From: an uncultured Gordonibacter sp.
Lineage (GTDB): Bacteria; Actinomycetota; Coriobacteriia; Coriobacteriales; Eggerthellaceae
Direction of reading: 5' to 3'
DNA: 42,019 nucleotides
NCBI GenBank assembly: GCA_904420575.1
Contig: CAJFVW010000152.1
Location: forward strand, 1-42,019
Part shown: in pieces, positions 7,712 to 17,131 of the stretch
Layout: every line of letters begins with the position of its first letter
Position numbering within the stretch: position 1 is the stretch's first letter
The notes under the pieces: generated by a model
Database searches by the model: none
The model's input: the letters and a program-made list of their open reading frames with translations, nothing else
Told to the model about the DNA's origin: nothing
Program-made: the position numbers and the translations under genes

Positions 7712-9289
7712 CTAGGCGTCGCTTTCCGCAGCCAGCTTCCTTTCGTCCACGCCGATGGTCCTACGCAGCACGAACAGCGCGCCGATCACCAGCACGGCGC
7801 CGACGGCCAGGCAGATCCAGGGGTTGCGGACGAAGCCGGCCAGCACGAAGCACACAAACGAGATGGCCACCACCGTGATCACGTAGGGCAGCTGGGTGGA
7901 CACGTGCTCCACATGGTTCATGTTCGCGCCGGCCGACGCCATGATGGTCGTGTCGGAAATGGGCGAGCAATGGTCGCCGGCCACCGCGCCCGCCAGGCAG
8001 GCGGAGATGCCGATGGTGAGAAGCTCGGGGTTGTTGGCGAAGATGGGCAGCACGATGGGGATGAGGATGCCGAACGTGCCCCAGCTGGTGCCCGTGGCGA
8101 ACGCGAGTCCGCACGCCACCAGGAAGATGATGGCGGGAAGCATGCTGAACAGGCCCCCGGCCACGCCTTCCATGCAGCCGGACACGAACTCGGCAGCACC
8201 GAGCGCACTCGTCATGCCCTTCAAGGTCAGGGCGAAGGTGAGGATCAGAATGGCGGGAAGCATGCTGTTGAAGCCCGAGGTCAGGCACTTCATGGATTCC
8301 TTGAAGGCCACCACGCGGCGCAGCAGCAGGTAGACGAACGTGAAGACCAGCGCGATGAGCGAGCCCCATGGCAGGGCCAAGAACGCGTCGGTGTTGCCAA
8401 ACGCCAGGATGAGGCTCTGGTAGCCCTCAGCCGCAGGATCCCAGAATCCGCCCACGTAGAGCATGCCGACGATGCAGAACACGATGAGCACGACGACGGG
8501 GATGAGCATGTCCCACAGCCGGGCGCGCGTGTTGACGACGGGCTCGTCGTTGCCGAGCGAGCCGATGCGCCCCTCGCGGATAGCCTCCATCTCGCTTTTC
8601 GCCATGGGGCCGTAGTCGAAGCCCATGACCACGATCACGACGACGAACAGCAGCGTGAGCAGCGAATAGAAGTTGAACGGGATGGCGCTCACGAACAACT
8701 GGATGCCGTCCACGTTGAGGTCGGAGGCCACGCCCGACACGGCGGCGGCCCACGAGGACACGGGCGCGATCATGCACACCGGGGCGGCGGTCGCATCGAT
8801 CAGGTAGGCAAGCTTGGCGCGGGAAATGCGGTGCCCGTCGGTGACGGGGCGCATGACCGAGCCCACGGTCAGGCAGTTGAAGTAGTCGTCCACGAAGATG
8901 AGCACGCCGAGCGCGAACGTGGCCAGCTGGGAGCCCACGCGGCTCTTGACGTGCTTGGCCGCCCAGGTGCCGAACGCGGCCGAAGCACCCGTGACGCTGA
9001 TGAGGGCAACCAGGATGCCCAGCATCACCAGGAAGACGAAGATGCCCGCACTGTCTGCCAGCGCAGGAATCAAGCCCGTGGTGATGGCGTCCTCCTCGGT
9101 GCCGCCCGTCGGGACGAACGTCCCGCTGATGATGGCGTCCACGGTGCCGATGGGATCGAAACCCGTGAGCAACAGGGCGCCTACCAGGATGCCGATGAAC
9201 AGGGAACTGTAGACTTCCTTCGTGATGAGCGCAAGCACGATTGCGACAATCGCGGGAACAAGCGCCCAGAAGGTGTTGACGAACTCCAT
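7712..9289 (-). CDS. NhaC-family Na+/H+ (or related) antiporter
   Basis: Inner-membrane secondary transporter, expected to exchange Na+ or a small organic ion for protons. The 525 residues contain about twelve hydrophobic segments from MEFVNTFWALVPAIVAIVLA to the end. Family-typical motifs are FVDDYFNCLTVGSVMRPVTD, DATAAPVCMIAPVSSWAA and GDHCSPISDTTIMASAGA, the last two being the discontinuous-helix regions of NhaC proteins. The start at 9289 is preceded by AAGGAGA and starts the first helix at once; the frame is open further upstream but without membrane or family character. It is monocistronic between the tRNA and the kinase remnant. Ion specificity cannot be read from sequence; amino-acid or malate-lactate exchangers are relatives. 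Confidence 0.88.
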   Translation of the reverse strand: MEFVNTFWALVPAIVAIVLALITKEVYSSLFIGILVGALLLTGFDPIGTVDAIISGTFVPTGGTEEDAITTGLIPALADSAGIFVFLVMLGILVALISVTGASAAFGTWAAKHVKSRVGSQLATFALGVLIFVDDYFNCLTVGSVMRPVTDGHRISRAKLAYLIDATAAPVCMIAPVSSWAAAVSGVASDLNVDGIQLFVSAIPFNFYSLLTLLFVVVIVVMGFDYGPMAKSEMEAIREGRIGSLGNDEPVVNTRARLWDMLIPVVVLIVFCIVGMLYVGGFWDPAAEGYQSLILAFGNTDAFLALPWGSLIALVFTFVYLLLRRVVAFKESMKCLTSGFNSMLPAILILTFALTLKGMTSALGAAEFVSGCMEGVAGGLFSMLPAIIFLVACGLAFATGTSWGTFGILIPIVLPIFANNPELLTIGISACLAGAVAGDHCSPISDTTIMASAGANMNHVEHVSTQLPYVITVVAISFVCFVLAGFVRNPWICLAVGAVLVIGALFVLRRTIGVDERKLAAESDA

Positions 9290-9595
9290 CGCTTCTCCTT
9301 CCAAACCGTGCTGTGATCCATGGCTTGGCAGGAATGATGGCGTTCGTGCAAAACCATGACAGCTCTCCGCAGTGCGACAGTGCGCAGGATGTTCTCCTGC
9401 ACCCCAAGGCGCACGCAAGCGGGAACTCGCCTGGCCTTTCGGCGGTGCTCCCTTTCGCTTCACGCTTCCCGGCGTTTTCCGAAGGTACTGATGCGCACCG
9501 CGCCTCTGTCATGTAGGCCGCTCCATTGTAATGCCTGCGGCTCGGTTTTTGCACGAAAAAATCAAGGAAAGGGCCAAAAGGGGCCAGACTCCCCT
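9290..9595. other. Divergent gap between antiporter and kinase remnant
   Basis: About 300 bp without a gene. It should hold the antiporter promoter on the minus strand; no convincing hexamer pair is seen. The motif TTTTGCACGAA occurs twice: on minus at 9342-9352 and on plus as TTTTTGCACGAAAAA at 9545-9559. The same word appears as an inverted pair at 41473-41629. The N-terminal part of the kinase that should lie here is absent. Confidence 0.5.
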
Positions 9596-10621
9596 GTGGC
9601 GCGCAGGGTTCGCAGGGCCGCCGCACCCCTGCGCCCTTCCGGCCCCCCGCCGGGCAAGCCGGGCTCCTACCCTTCCTTCCTGGAAGGCGTTCCGTTCGAC
9701 CCGAACGACGTCGACCGCGTCTGCCAAACGGAAGCGGGCGGGCACGCCTACCGCGGCATCACCTTCCCGCTGGAAGAGGCGGAGCGCACCTATCTGCAGG
9801 TGCTCGTCAACGTGGATGCCGAGCTTGCCATTCTCGACGGGTTCACGCGCACGCTCGTGCTGTACCTGGCCGCAGTCGTCGTCGCGGCGGCGGCTGCCAG
9901 CTACCTGCTGTCGCGCCGGACCCTCAAGCCCATCGTCCAGAACTGGAAGGCGCAGACGGAGTTCGTGCAGAACGCCTCGCACGAGCTGCGCACCCCGCTG
10001 GCCGTCGTCCAGGCGACCGGCGAGCTGTTGCTCGACCATCCCGAAAGCCGCATCGTCGACCGGTTCGAGGACGTGAACGTCATCACGGAGGAGACGAAGC
10101 GGCTGGCCAGGCTGGTCGACAGCCTCATGGAGCTTTCGCTGGACGATGCTGGGCGCGCCCAGCCGAACCGGCAGCCCGTCGAGGTCGACGGGCTCGTGCG
10201 CGACGTTGCTGCCCTTTACGAGGACTTCGTCGCACTGCAGGGCAAGCAGGTGCGCTTCGAGCCCGGCTTCGGCGGCACGGTGCCGGCCGACGCCGACAGG
10301 CTACGCCAGCTTCTGGCCATCGTGCTGGACAACGCCGTGAAGTACACGGCGGCCGGGGACGAGATCGTGGTGACGACGGGAGCCCAAGGGCAGAAATGCT
10401 TTCTGACGGTGGTCGACACCGGATGCGGCATCGACCCAGAGGACCGCGAACGCGTCTTCGAGCGCTTCTTCCGCGCCGACAAGGCCCGGTCGCGCGCCAC
10501 AGGCGGGCACGGCCTGGGGCTCTCGCTTGCCCAAAGCATCGTGCAGGCGCATGGCGGCACCATCTGCCTGGTAGCGAACGAGCCCCGCGGCACCGTGGTG
10601 ACCATCACGCTCCCCCGCTGA
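9596..10621 (+). pseudogene. Sensor histidine kinase lacking its N-terminus
   Basis: The kinase half is intact. One membrane helix (LVLYLAAVVVAAAAASYLLS) is followed by the H-box FVQNASHELRTPLAVVQATG, N-box LLAIVLDNAVKYT, and G-boxes VVDTGCGIDPEDRERVFERF and GGHGLGLSLAQSIVQAHGG. Only the last part of the periplasmic sensor region is present, ending LQVLVNVDAELAILDGFTR, and the first membrane helix that should anchor it is missing. Upstream the frame is open but Pro/Arg-rich, with no ribosome site; the GTG at 9596 is only the nearest start. No response regulator gene is adjacent. The best reading is a 5' deletion remnant. A functional soluble-start variant is possible but unlikely. The stop lies 4 nt from that of the convergent thioesterase gene. 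Confidence 0.65.
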
Positions 10622-10625
10622 CGGG

Positions 10626-11060
10626 CTACTCCTGGCCGCGAGCGGCAGCGCGTTCGCGCTCCTTTTCGGCCAGACGCGCGAGCGGCACGATCCTCATCAC
10701 CACGACGCCCTCCGACACGACGTCGCCTTCGTCGTCGTAGGCCGCGACGTTCCAGAACTGCCTGACGCCGCCCGTCCGCGCCGGCTCGATGCGGTCGAGC
10801 TCGGCCACGCCCAGCAGGGTACCGGACGCGACCGCCTTGCGGTGGCGCACGTGCACGTCCACGCCGAAGGGACGCTCGCTCTCCAGGTCGGTGCCCTGCT
10901 GGGCGCCCAGGCTGGCCACCGTCTCCAGAAGCGCGATGGTCGCACCGCCATGCACGAACCCGAACGGCTGCAGCACGTCGGGCATGACGGGCATGACCGC
11001 CTCGACGCGTTCGTCGCGCACGCTCGCCGCTTCGATGTGCAACGTCTCCACCAGCGTCAT
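10626..11060 (-). CDS. PaaI-type hot-dog fold thioesterase
   Basis: Predicted acyl-CoA thioesterase of the PaaI/YdiI group. The 144-residue product has the family motif FGFVHGGATIALLETVASLG, in which the HGG and the following Glu form the active site, and later strands VRHRKAVASGTLLGVAEL. The ATG at 11060 overlaps the stop of the GGDEF-EAL gene by 4 nt (ATGA), so translation is coupled and it is the last gene of that operon. The link of a thioesterase to c-di-GMP signalling is unexplained. The tail AEKERERAAARGQE is charged. Substrate unknown. Confidence 0.87.
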   Translation of the reverse strand: MTLVETLHIEAASVRDERVEAVMPVMPDVLQPFGFVHGGATIALLETVASLGAQQGTDLESERPFGVDVHVRHRKAVASGTLLGVAELDRIEPARTGGVRQFWNVAAYDDEGDVVSEGVVVMRIVPLARLAEKERERAAARGQE

Positions 11061-14000
11061 GACCGCCCTCCTTCGGCGATCGAGCGAATGAGCCGCTTGA
11101 TGTCGCCGGGCACGTCCTGGGGTGCAGCCTGTGGCCTGCCCAGCAGGTAACCCTGCAGGTAGTCGGCGCCAAGCTTGATGATGCTTCGCAGCTCGGCCTC
11201 CGTTTCGATGCCTTCGGCGACCACGCTGATGCCGCGGTCGTGCGCATAGGAGATGAGGCTCTTCGCGATGTCCTGGTGATCTTTCACCGTGTCGATGTCG
11301 CGCACGATGCCCATGTCGATCTTCACGAAGTCGGCGCGGTAATCCAGAAGCGACGTCTCTCCGTTGTAGCCGCTGCCGAAGTCGTCGATGGCGAGCCGCG
11401 CCCCGAAGCGGTGTGCGAGGGCCTCTTTGTAGAGCGCCATCTCGCGGCTGTACTCGCTTTCGGTGATCTCGATGACGACCCGCTTCAGCAGATCTCCGTA
11501 GCGCTCTTGAAGTGCCAGCTCGTCGTCGGCGGAGAGCCGTTGCGTCGCGATGCTGTTGACGAACAGCGTGATGCCGTCCGATTGAGGGAACCGCGCATAC
11601 GTCTCCAGCGCCCCGAAGAACGTGACGTGTTCCACCCGGTAGAGCTTCGACTGCGACCGCGCGAGCGCGAGCACCCGGTCGGGCGTGGGAATCGACTCGA
11701 TCTGCGGGCGCATGAGCGCCTCGTAGGCCGCCACCTCGCCCGCCCGGGCGTCCACGATAGGCTGGAAGTGATAGCTGATGAGGCTTTCCTCCAACAAGCG
11801 GTTCAGCTCTTCCTTGTTGTTCAGGATGAACGATTTCTCGCGGTAGCTCTCGTCCTCGAACGTGAACAGCTCGCCCTTGCGGCTGTTCTTCGCCATGTAC
11901 ATGGCGAAGTCGGCATACTCGCGCAGGCGTGCGAAGTCCCCGGCGTCCTGGGGATAGTAGGCCACGCCCATGGACGCGCGCACCTTGAGCGTGCGCCCGT
12001 CCGGCGCTTCCAGTTCGCTCGTCTCGAGCGAATGACGGAACGCGTCGAACAGCGCGTCGATGGAGGCGCGGTCGGGACGCCGATCGACGAACACCAGGAA
12101 CTCGTCGCCAGAGATGCGTGCGAACAGGCCCGACCCCTGGAACGTGAGGGACACGGCGCGGCCTGCGGCCTTGATGTAATGGTCGCCCCAGTCGTGGCCG
12201 TAGGTATCGTTGATGTACTTGAGGTTGTCCAAATCCAGCATCATCATGGCGGCGATCGGAGGAGGGTCGTCCTCCAGCCGTTGCGTCACCTCGCACTCGA
12301 ACGCGCGGCGGTTCAACAGGCCGGTGAGGATGTCGTGATCGCGTTCATGCTCGATGCGCCGGCGCGTCTCGATCTCGTGCGTCACGTCCTCGACGAGGCC
12401 GAACACGCGGTTCTGCTCCTTGTTCTCCATGATGACGAGACGCACCCAGCAGGTCTGTCCGGGGTCGGACAGCAGGTAGCGCCAGGGAGCCTCTTCCTCC
12501 GCGTTTTCCCAGAACGCCCCCAACAAGCGGCTGAACTCGCCGTGCCGTATCACCGTGCCGGTCATGCCGTCGAGCAGCGATTCCATGCGAGGATCGGGGT
12601 GCTTGAGCAGCGAAAGCGTCGTGAAGAACCCGTCTGTGCAGGTGACGGCATCGGTTTCCGCGTTGTATTCGAACGCGCCGATCGTGCGGTCGGACAGTTC
12701 GAGGATCTGCGAGAGGCGCGATGCGGAGTAGGCCACCTCCGTGCCGAGCGTCTGAATGGCGTCCGACAGCTCGTCGATCTCGACGATGCCGGTTGAAGCG
12801 AACTCGATGGGCTGCTCGGGTCGGGCCGAACGCACCTCGCCCATGAGGTGGCGCAGGCGGGACGAGGATATCCAGGCGACCAGTCCCGCGATCACGATGC
12901 CGACGAGCAACGAGGCACCGAAGACCCCGAGCAGGTTGCGCTCGAGCGCGGTGGACGAAGAGAACAGCGCGTCCTGGGACTCAAGCCCCATGAGGGCCCA
13001 ATGCTCGGAAGCGAACGGCGACGTGCTGTCGTAGAGCGTGATCTCGCTCATGGCGACGACGGCCTCCTTGCCTCCAGCCTCCTCGCTGACCGGCCGCACG
13101 AGCGGATAGGCGCGCCCGTCGAGCACGGCGGCGATGTCCCCGTCCTCCACGTAGAGGCTTTGGGACGCGCCGGTCGTCGCGAGCACCTCGTAAGTGCGAG
13201 TCGATCCTTCCGCGGGCATCACGCCTGCGTCGCGCTCGTAGCCGCCGTCCTCGTTCGTCATGGCCAGAATATACGAGCCCGTCCCCTCGTCGTCCAGCTC
13301 GCGGTACGGCATGAAGTCGGTGACGCGGTCGAGCCGCACCTCCACGCCCAGCACGCCAACGACGGTGCCGTCCCCGTCCTGAATGGGCATGCTGTACGTG
13401 ATGGAAGACGTGCCGGCCCAGCCCAGATCGACCGGACGCCCCCAGTAGCCGAGGTCTTCCATGTCGGCCGTCGGGTGTTCGGCGGCTGCCTGCATCGGCC
13501 GATAATAAAAAGCGCTGCGCGCGTCCCCTTCGGGCGCAAGGGGGTAGGTGGCCGACCACGACGAGTCCAACGCGATGTCGAGCTTCTTGCTCACGCTGAT
13601 GGGGCAGACCGCAAGCATCAGGTCGGCCCCGTTCTCCAGATCGGCCATCGGGTTCGAGTCGCGGATGTAAAGCGCCGCGTGCACGGAGCCCTCTTCGGAG
13701 GCTGCCGCGTCCGCGCCCGCAAGCACCAGGTACAGCCCGTCGATCTCGGCACGCCGCGTGAAGAAGACCAGCCGCTTGGCCGTCGCGTCAAGGACGGCTA
13801 TCGAGGCCTCCGATCCCGGCGTCAGATCGTCGGCGGTCGCGTCCAGCGAACCAAGGACGTCGTCGATGTCCCCCTCCACCGCCTGGGCGAGAGAGTCCAA
13901 TTCGGACCATCGGAAGACCATGTCGTTCTCCAGATAGCCCGCATGGCTGGATGTTCGCTCGGAAAACAGGTCGTAGGCGTCGGCCTTCATGGTGACCGTC

Positions 14001-14134
14001 GTGCCACTGTTCGACAGCACGCCGAAGCAAATGATGCCCTGCAGCGCGATGGCGATGCAGAACGGCACGGCGACGAGGAGCGTGAACGAGATGCCTCGTC
14101 GGTCCGGCCTTCTATGTCGTGCGGTGCGACTCAT
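11057..14134 (-). CDS. Membrane-bound GGDEF-EAL protein with periplasmic sensor (c-di-GMP turnover)
   Basis: Large (1025 residues) receptor expected to make and/or degrade cyclic di-GMP. Order: membrane helix at about 15-38; periplasmic dCache-like domain to about 400 (contains ITYSMPIQDGDGTVVGVLGV); second helix at about 400-425; HAMP/PAS-like region; GGDEF domain at about 615-770; EAL domain at about 785-1015. The GGDEF signature reads SGDEF (ARISGDEFLVF), a variant often still active, and no RxxD inhibitory site precedes it. The EAL domain keeps the expected residues: EALMR, LFVNSIA, IEITESE, AIDDFGSGYNG, VKID, EGIET, LQGYLLGRP. Phosphodiesterase activity is therefore likely. It lies 56 nt after the solute-binding lipoprotein gene and overlaps the thioesterase gene. 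Confidence 0.92.
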   Translation of the reverse strand: MSRTARHRRPDRRGISFTLLVAVPFCIAIALQGIICFGVLSNSGTTVTMKADAYDLFSERTSSHAGYLENDMVFRWSELDSLAQAVEGDIDDVLGSLDATADDLTPGSEASIAVLDATAKRLVFFTRRAEIDGLYLVLAGADAAASEEGSVHAALYIRDSNPMADLENGADLMLAVCPISVSKKLDIALDSSWSATYPLAPEGDARSAFYYRPMQAAAEHPTADMEDLGYWGRPVDLGWAGTSSITYSMPIQDGDGTVVGVLGVEVRLDRVTDFMPYRELDDEGTGSYILAMTNEDGGYERDAGVMPAEGSTRTYEVLATTGASQSLYVEDGDIAAVLDGRAYPLVRPVSEEAGGKEAVVAMSEITLYDSTSPFASEHWALMGLESQDALFSSSTALERNLLGVFGASLLVGIVIAGLVAWISSSRLRHLMGEVRSARPEQPIEFASTGIVEIDELSDAIQTLGTEVAYSASRLSQILELSDRTIGAFEYNAETDAVTCTDGFFTTLSLLKHPDPRMESLLDGMTGTVIRHGEFSRLLGAFWENAEEEAPWRYLLSDPGQTCWVRLVIMENKEQNRVFGLVEDVTHEIETRRRIEHERDHDILTGLLNRRAFECEVTQRLEDDPPPIAAMMMLDLDNLKYINDTYGHDWGDHYIKAAGRAVSLTFQGSGLFARISGDEFLVFVDRRPDRASIDALFDAFRHSLETSELEAPDGRTLKVRASMGVAYYPQDAGDFARLREYADFAMYMAKNSRKGELFTFEDESYREKSFILNNKEELNRLLEESLISYHFQPIVDARAGEVAAYEALMRPQIESIPTPDRVLALARSQSKLYRVEHVTFFGALETYARFPQSDGITLFVNSIATQRLSADDELALQERYGDLLKRVVIEITESEYSREMALYKEALAHRFGARLAIDDFGSGYNGETSLLDYRADFVKIDMGIVRDIDTVKDHQDIAKSLISYAHDRGISVVAEGIETEAELRSIIKLGADYLQGYLLGRPQAAPQDVPGDIKRLIRSIAEGGRS

Positions 14135-14190
14135 GCCGAAGATGCGCCTCCGACGTCCTTTCGGTCAGCCGATGCCCGGAGACTCCTGCG

Positions 14191-15666
14191 TCATGCAAGG
14201 GCATCGGAAAGCTGGCGGTCGAGATCGGCAAGCCAAGCCTTGAAATTGTCGTCCGCGAGATACGGGGCCACGGCATCGGCACGCGACGAGCCCGCCGCCA
14301 CGGCTTCGTTCACGGCAGCGGCATCGGCATTTGCCTTCTGCGCGAGCGACGTCTCCAGGACGTTGCGCGCCTCCACGCCGCCCTCGAACGGAGGGTTCGC
14401 ATACACGCCCGCCTTGATGGTTTCAAGCGTGGCGGGAAGGTTCACCAGGTAGTTCGTCGGCTCCGTTTCCATGGCCTTCGCGGCGGCTTCGATGTTCTCG
14501 CTAGTGAGTGCATCCTTCTTGACGGGAATGTAGCCTGCCGTGATGGAGAACGCCGTGTTCTGCTGCGTGTCGGTGAACCATTTCAGGAACTCGACGCAGG
14601 CCGTTTCCGTTTTCTCGTCGGACTTCGTGACCACGAAACCTGCACCCTGCTGCGGAGAGCAGGCCACGCCGTTTTCGAACGTTGGATTGGGCAACGCGCC
14701 GAACTCAATGGGATACGTCGTCGCGTCGTCGACCGTGACTTCCCGAGGGAAGTACACCACCGACGTGGACGAGCCGATGAAGCAGACGAGGTTGCCCGTC
14801 TTCACGGCATCGGAGCGGAACTTGCCCTGATCCGAGAACCAACCTTGCACCATAGGCACGTAGTAGTTGTCCCACAGGGCGCGCATCGTAGGCTCGTCCA
14901 GCTCGACGGAGCCTTTGCCGTCCTCGATGCGGAAGATCTCGTGGCCAAGCTGCTTCGAGCCGCACAGCAGGTAGTTCGCCATGGCGTCACGGCCGTAGAA
15001 CGGCTGCCCGTCGTCCGGTTCGGGGGTGAGCGAGTCGGTCCACTCGTAGTAGCTTTGAGCCGTGCGCGTGACGCCTTCGACCGTGGCCAGATCCTCCAGC
15101 GAAGCGCCCGTCGCGCTGGAGAACTTCTCCCAGTCCGTGAGGTTGATCTGGAGCGTCTCCGTGGACTTGCAGACAGGGAACACCTTGAGGCTGCCCTTGC
15201 CGTCGATGTCGCCCTCCTGGAGGAAACTGTCTACGAACTGCGCTTTCTCCTCGTCGGTCAGGTAGCCCGACAGGTCGGCCACACGGCCCATGCCATCGAT
15301 CACGAAGGCCGTGTCAGCATACGAGAGGAAGGCGTCAGGCATGGCTGCGGCGCCGACGCGTTCCTCGGCCGCGTCCGTCACGGCCTGCGCCAGCTCGTTC
15401 ACGCCGCCTTGGCTCGCATGGGTGACCACGATGCCCAGGTCCTTGCCACGCGTGTCGTTGAATTCCTTGACCAGGTTTTCGAACGCCTCTTGCTGGGCGC
15501 CGTTGTAGTACGTCCACAACTCGATCTGAACCGGGTCGGACGGGTCGAGCACCGAAGCCTTGGCCTCGTCTTTGGCGGGCGAGGCCCCTTGCGTGCAGCC
15601 CGCCAGGGCGAGCGAGGCCGCCATCATGCAGGCAATGACGGCAGTGGCGATAGAGCGGATCCTCAC
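14191..15666 (-). CDS. Solute-binding lipoprotein (ABC family 1 type), no transporter partner
   Basis: Periplasmic or surface binding protein. The 491 residues start at GTG 15666, chosen because AGGGGGAG lies just upstream and a lipoprotein signal follows at once (VRIRSIATAVIACMMAASLA then LAGC, with lipid Cys at 24). The mature part begins VQIELWTYYNGAQQEAFENL, the usual first strand of sugar-type binding proteins. It continues with KVFPVCKSTETLQINLTDWE and ACVEFLKWFTDTQQNTAFSI. No permease or ATPase genes are present; the next gene, 56 nt on, is the Cache-GGDEF-EAL receptor. It therefore probably presents a ligand to that receptor rather than to a transporter, as NspS does for MbaA in Vibrio. 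That role is inference; ligand unknown. Confidence 0.88.
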   Translation of the reverse strand: MRIRSIATAVIACMMAASLALAGCTQGASPAKDEAKASVLDPSDPVQIELWTYYNGAQQEAFENLVKEFNDTRGKDLGIVVTHASQGGVNELAQAVTDAAEERVGAAAMPDAFLSYADTAFVIDGMGRVADLSGYLTDEEKAQFVDSFLQEGDIDGKGSLKVFPVCKSTETLQINLTDWEKFSSATGASLEDLATVEGVTRTAQSYYEWTDSLTPEPDDGQPFYGRDAMANYLLCGSKQLGHEIFRIEDGKGSVELDEPTMRALWDNYYVPMVQGWFSDQGKFRSDAVKTGNLVCFIGSSTSVVYFPREVTVDDATTYPIEFGALPNPTFENGVACSPQQGAGFVVTKSDEKTETACVEFLKWFTDTQQNTAFSITAGYIPVKKDALTSENIEAAAKAMETEPTNYLVNLPATLETIKAGVYANPPFEGGVEARNVLETSLAQKANADAAAVNEAVAAGSSRADAVAPYLADDNFKAWLADLDRQLSDALA

Positions 15667-15731
15667 GGCTCCCCCTGACTGTCCCGCATGCGCGGAACGG
15701 ACGGCGTTTTTTGTTCGAAACGAGATGTCAT

Positions 15732-15737
15732 TGTATA
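15732..15737 (-). promoter_or_regulatory. Candidate -10 of the solute-binding/GGDEF-EAL operon
   Basis: Minus strand TTTGCTATACAATG contains an extended -10 (TGC plus TATACA) about 65 nt ahead of the GTG start. No good -35 hexamer lies at 16-18 bp, which is common for extended -10 promoters. Only AT-rich spot in the gap. Confidence 0.45.
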
Positions 15738-15907
15738 GCAAAGTGGCGCTCCCGGCAGCACAAGAATGCATTTGAGCTTTTTTTGAGGTTGAGAGCGCAG
15801 GTCAGGGAGAGCGCGCCAAGCGCAGGCCGAAGCCGCCACGAGGCAGGCGCGAGGCGACGGGATCGGAGGAAGCCCGCCGTTCGTGGTCCGTCGCCCGGCG
15901 ACAGTCG

Positions 15908-17131
15908 TCAGCCGCGGCGCTCGTAGGGAGGGTGCGGAGGCCGGGGCTCGCGCTCCTTTCCGGCGGCAAGGGCGCTCGAATGCGCGGAGGCGGCCCGCAT
16001 GGGCGTGCGGGCGTCCTTGGACGGACACGGAAGCGGCGGCGCGCTCTTGACCTCGTCCAGACGCTTCGCCGTGGCCTCGACGCCTCTCATCCGGTCGCGC
16101 TTGTCGGACACGCGCACCGTCTTCTTCGCCTCGTGGCGGAACGTCTTCGTCGTCTGGATGAGGATGGCCCCGATGAGGAACGGCATCCAGAACACGATGC
16201 CGCGGTACACGAGCGCGATGGCCATGCCGGCGGCGCTCGAAACGCCAAAGGACGTGAACGCCACCAGCACGGCCGCCTCCACGACGCCGACGCCCTGCGG
16301 CGTGATGGATATCATGGCGAACAGCGTGGCCACCACATAGCCGCAGATGAGCGCTTCAGGATGGTAAACGCCGAACCCGACGCCCACCAGGCAGAAGCAC
16401 GCGAGCTCGCATGACGAGGCCACGATGGAGCAGCCGAACGTCTTGGCCGTGGCCTTGGGGTTGCGCGCGATGAGGCCGGCCGCGTCCGAGAACGAGCATA
16501 CGATGCGCTCCACCCACGGGTCGAGCGGCGCCTTCTTGAAGCGCGCGCGGATGCGGTCGACCAGACGCTCGACGGGGCGCAGGATCCGTAGGACGAGCGC
16601 AGGCCGCTTGCGGCCGAGCACGAGCACGCCCACCATGGCCGACACGAGCGCGATCACCAAAAGGCCCAGCAGGAACCACAGCGGCGAGAGCCCCACGGTG
16701 AACGCCAGGATGGCGAACCCGACGAGCATGATGGTGGCAAAGCCCGAGTCCACCGTGATCTGCATGAGCAAGGCCGCGCTCGTCGCCTTGCCGGGATCGA
16801 TGCCGCGCCGGCGCGCATCGTCCACCACCAGCGTCGTGCCCGCCAGGTTGAGCGAGGGGGCGATGGTGTTCATGAAGAACGTGCCGAACACGAGCGGCAG
16901 GGTCGAGCGCGCGTCCATGTGCTCGTCGACGGCTTCGAACGCGAAGGAGTACGCGAAGCTCTGCGAGAAGTATTTTCCCAGCTGCGTGCACAAGGCGGCG
17001 ACGAGCGGGATGGCTGCGCCCTTCTTCATGGTCTCCACCAGCTCGACCAACTGGTCGCCGCGCAGCAGCACCACCGCCAGCACGATGACGATGACCAGGC
17101 CGATCAGCAGGTTGCGGACGTTGAACTTCAC
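15908..17131 (-). CDS. LPG-synthase-type membrane protein (UPF0104), second paralogue
   Basis: Integral membrane protein related to the flippase/transmembrane half of MprF (lysylphosphatidylglycerol synthase TM family). The 407 residues begin at GTG 17131, which overlaps the stop of the ATP-grasp gene (GTGA). About eight helices follow, including NLLIGLVIVIVLAVVLL. The family pattern is APSLNLAGTTLVVDDARRRG and then ISITPQGVGVVEAAVLVAF, near-identical in layout to the paralogue at 18279-20042. The cytoplasmic tail is basic and Pro-rich, ending PPHPPYERRG. No aminoacyl-transfer domain is fused, so any enzymatic step must come from a partner, most simply the ATP-grasp protein next door. Confidence 0.88.
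   Translation of the reverse strand: MKFNVRNLLIGLVIVIVLAVVLLRGDQLVELVETMKKGAAIPLVAALCTQLGKYFSQSFAYSFAFEAVDEHMDARSTLPLVFGTFFMNTIAPSLNLAGTTLVVDDARRRGIDPGKATSAALLMQITVDSGFATIMLVGFAILAFTVGLSPLWFLLGLLVIALVSAMVGVLVLGRKRPALVLRILRPVERLVDRIRARFKKAPLDPWVERIVCSFSDAAGLIARNPKATAKTFGCSIVASSCELACFCLVGVGFGVYHPEALICGYVVATLFAMISITPQGVGVVEAAVLVAFTSFGVSSAAGMAIALVYRGIVFWMPFLIGAILIQTTKTFRHEAKKTVRVSDKRDRMRGVEATAKRLDEVKSAPPLPCPSKDARTPMRAASAHSSALAAGKEREPRPPHPPYERRG

Noticed and set aside
9356-9595. Longer kinase start at 9356
   Set aside because: The added residues are Arg/Ser/Pro-rich with no signal or membrane helix and no ribosome site, so they do not restore the missing sensor end.
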